From: Bacteroidetes bacterium SW_11_45_7
GTDB taxonomy: Bacteria > Bacteroidota > Bacteroidia > Chitinophagales > SW-11-45-7
Direction of reading: 5' to 3'
Length of the DNA: 5,830 bases
Assembly: GCA_003022985.1 (NCBI GenBank)
Contig: PXTV01000177.1
Coordinates: 2,801 to 8,630 of the forward strand
Shown here: in pieces, positions 5,244 to 5,830 of the stretch
Numbering within the stretch: the first letter of the stretch is position 1
Layout of the letters: each line of letters begins with the position of its first letter
Translations under genes and position numbers: made by a program
The notes under the pieces: model-generated
Told to the model about the DNA's origin: nothing
The model's input: only the letters and a program-made list of their open reading frames with translations
Database searches by the model: none

Positions 5244-5785
5244 GAAGTGATTTTTTCACGGCTGTATTGTTGGATCACCTGAATGAGTTGCAGAAGATAA
5301 TTGGGCAGGTCGGGTGGGCGCTGTGCTGAAACGATATGGCGGTCTGTCACTGCGGATTCGTCCACCCAGTTGGCCCCTGCATTGATAAGATCGTCCTTAA
5401 TCCCCGGTGTGCTGGTGACTGTATAGCCCTTGAGAATGCAGGCAGATGCGAGCACCCATCCGGCATGGCAAATTTGGCCGATGGGCTTCTCATTTTCGTG
5501 AAAATGACGGACGAGCTTTAACACGGACTCAAAGCGCCTCAGACGGTCGGGCGCCCAGCCGCCCGGCACGAGAAGTGCATCGTAGTGACCAGCGATCACA
5601 TCGTCAAAGGACACATCGGCTGCTGCCGGCACACCGTGCTTGCCGACATAGCGCTCAGCTTGTCGCTCGCCAACAATGTGAACTATAGCCCCTGCTTCGC
5701 GCAGGCGGTAGACCGGGTACCAAAGCTCCAGGTCTTCAAAATCGCGGTGGACAAGGTTGACGATTTTCTTGCCGGTCAGTTCCAT
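5240..5785 (-). CDS. DJ-1/PfpI family protein (type 1 glutamine amidotransferase-like; putative deglycase or peptidase)
   Basis: The 181-residue protein aligns by eye with PfpI along its whole length. DFEDLELWYPVYRLREAG (15-32) contains the conserved Glu17, equivalent to Glu12 of PfpI. KHGVPAAADVSFDDV (49-63) and YDALLVPGGWAPDRLR (68-83) follow. The nucleophile elbow is GQICHAGWVLASA (103-115), with Cys106 and His107. TSTPGIKDDLINAGANWVDE (124-143) is nearly the PfpI signature in the same place. After the catalytic Cys-His it has AGW where PfpI has GPQ, a variant that may mark a subfamily. Members have been described as cysteine peptidases, chaperones and glyoxal or methylglyoxal detoxifying enzymes; which applies here is unknown. 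The start is firm: no other ATG, GTG or TTG lies in frame before an upstream in-frame TAA at about 5821. There is no clear Shine-Dalgarno. It is the first gene of a two-gene operon with the methyltransferase. Confidence 0.88.
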   Translation of the reverse strand: MELTGKKIVNLVHRDFEDLELWYPVYRLREAGAIVHIVGERQAERYVGKHGVPAAADVSFDDVIAGHYDALLVPGGWAPDRLRRFESVLKLVRHFHENEKPIGQICHAGWVLASACILKGYTVTSTPGIKDDLINAGANWVDESAVTDRHIVSAQRPPDLPNYLLQLIQVIQQYSREKITS

Positions 5786-5830
5786 AGAGAAACGGTTTTT
5801 GAGGCGATAAAAGGATGAGAGTTAAGTTTA

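Noticed and set aside
5336..5818. Overlapping plus-strand open frames opposite the DJ-1/PfpI gene
   Set aside because: The GC-rich opposite strand carries a full-length DJ-1/PfpI protein with its catalytic residues; the plus-strand frames have no family features.

Overview
The window looks like a stretch of a Bacteroidota (Bacteroidetes) chromosome. Two features point there. One is a MurF ligase fused head-to-tail to alanine racemase, an arrangement typical of this phylum. The other is a large exported protein with lamin-tail domains and a gliding-type C-terminal domain carrying the motif FSPDGDG. Shine-Dalgarno sequences are weak or absent before most genes, which also fits. I cannot name the genus.

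Layout. From 1 to 1440 (+) is the 3' part of a multidomain secreted or surface protein. It runs from the end of one lamin-tail domain, through an Ig-like domain and a second lamin-tail domain, to a FlgD/CHU_C-like C-terminal domain. After 21 bp comes the murF-alr fusion gene (1462-3856, +). It is almost complete but broken in two places. At about 1851-1866 roughly 30 codons of the MurF ATPase core are missing, and at about 3452-3462 roughly 10 codons of the racemase are missing. Each event also changes the reading frame, so the locus reads as three overlapping ORFs. From 3857 to 4646 is an AT-rich island (28-32% GC on two lines counted by hand, against 52-68% on two lines from flanking genes). 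It holds a small membrane-anchored protein of unknown function (3889-4179, -) and what looks like a decayed small gene (about 4210-4520, -). From 4647 to 5785 (-) lies a tight two-gene operon: a DJ-1/PfpI-family protein followed by a TehB-like SAM-dependent methyltransferase, joined by an ATGA stop/start overlap.

How the genes work together. MurF-Alr would make D-alanine and attach D-Ala-D-Ala to the UDP-MurNAc-tripeptide, completing the cytoplasmic peptidoglycan precursor. As written, the sequence cannot encode a working MurF. Both activities are normally essential, so either a second copy exists or the two gaps are assembly or consensus errors. This is the main point in the window to resolve. 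The DJ-1/PfpI and methyltransferase pair may form a small stress or detoxification operon (inference). I see no RNA genes, CRISPR array, transposase or integrase, and no clear new multi-gene system. The least explained DNA is the AT-rich island.
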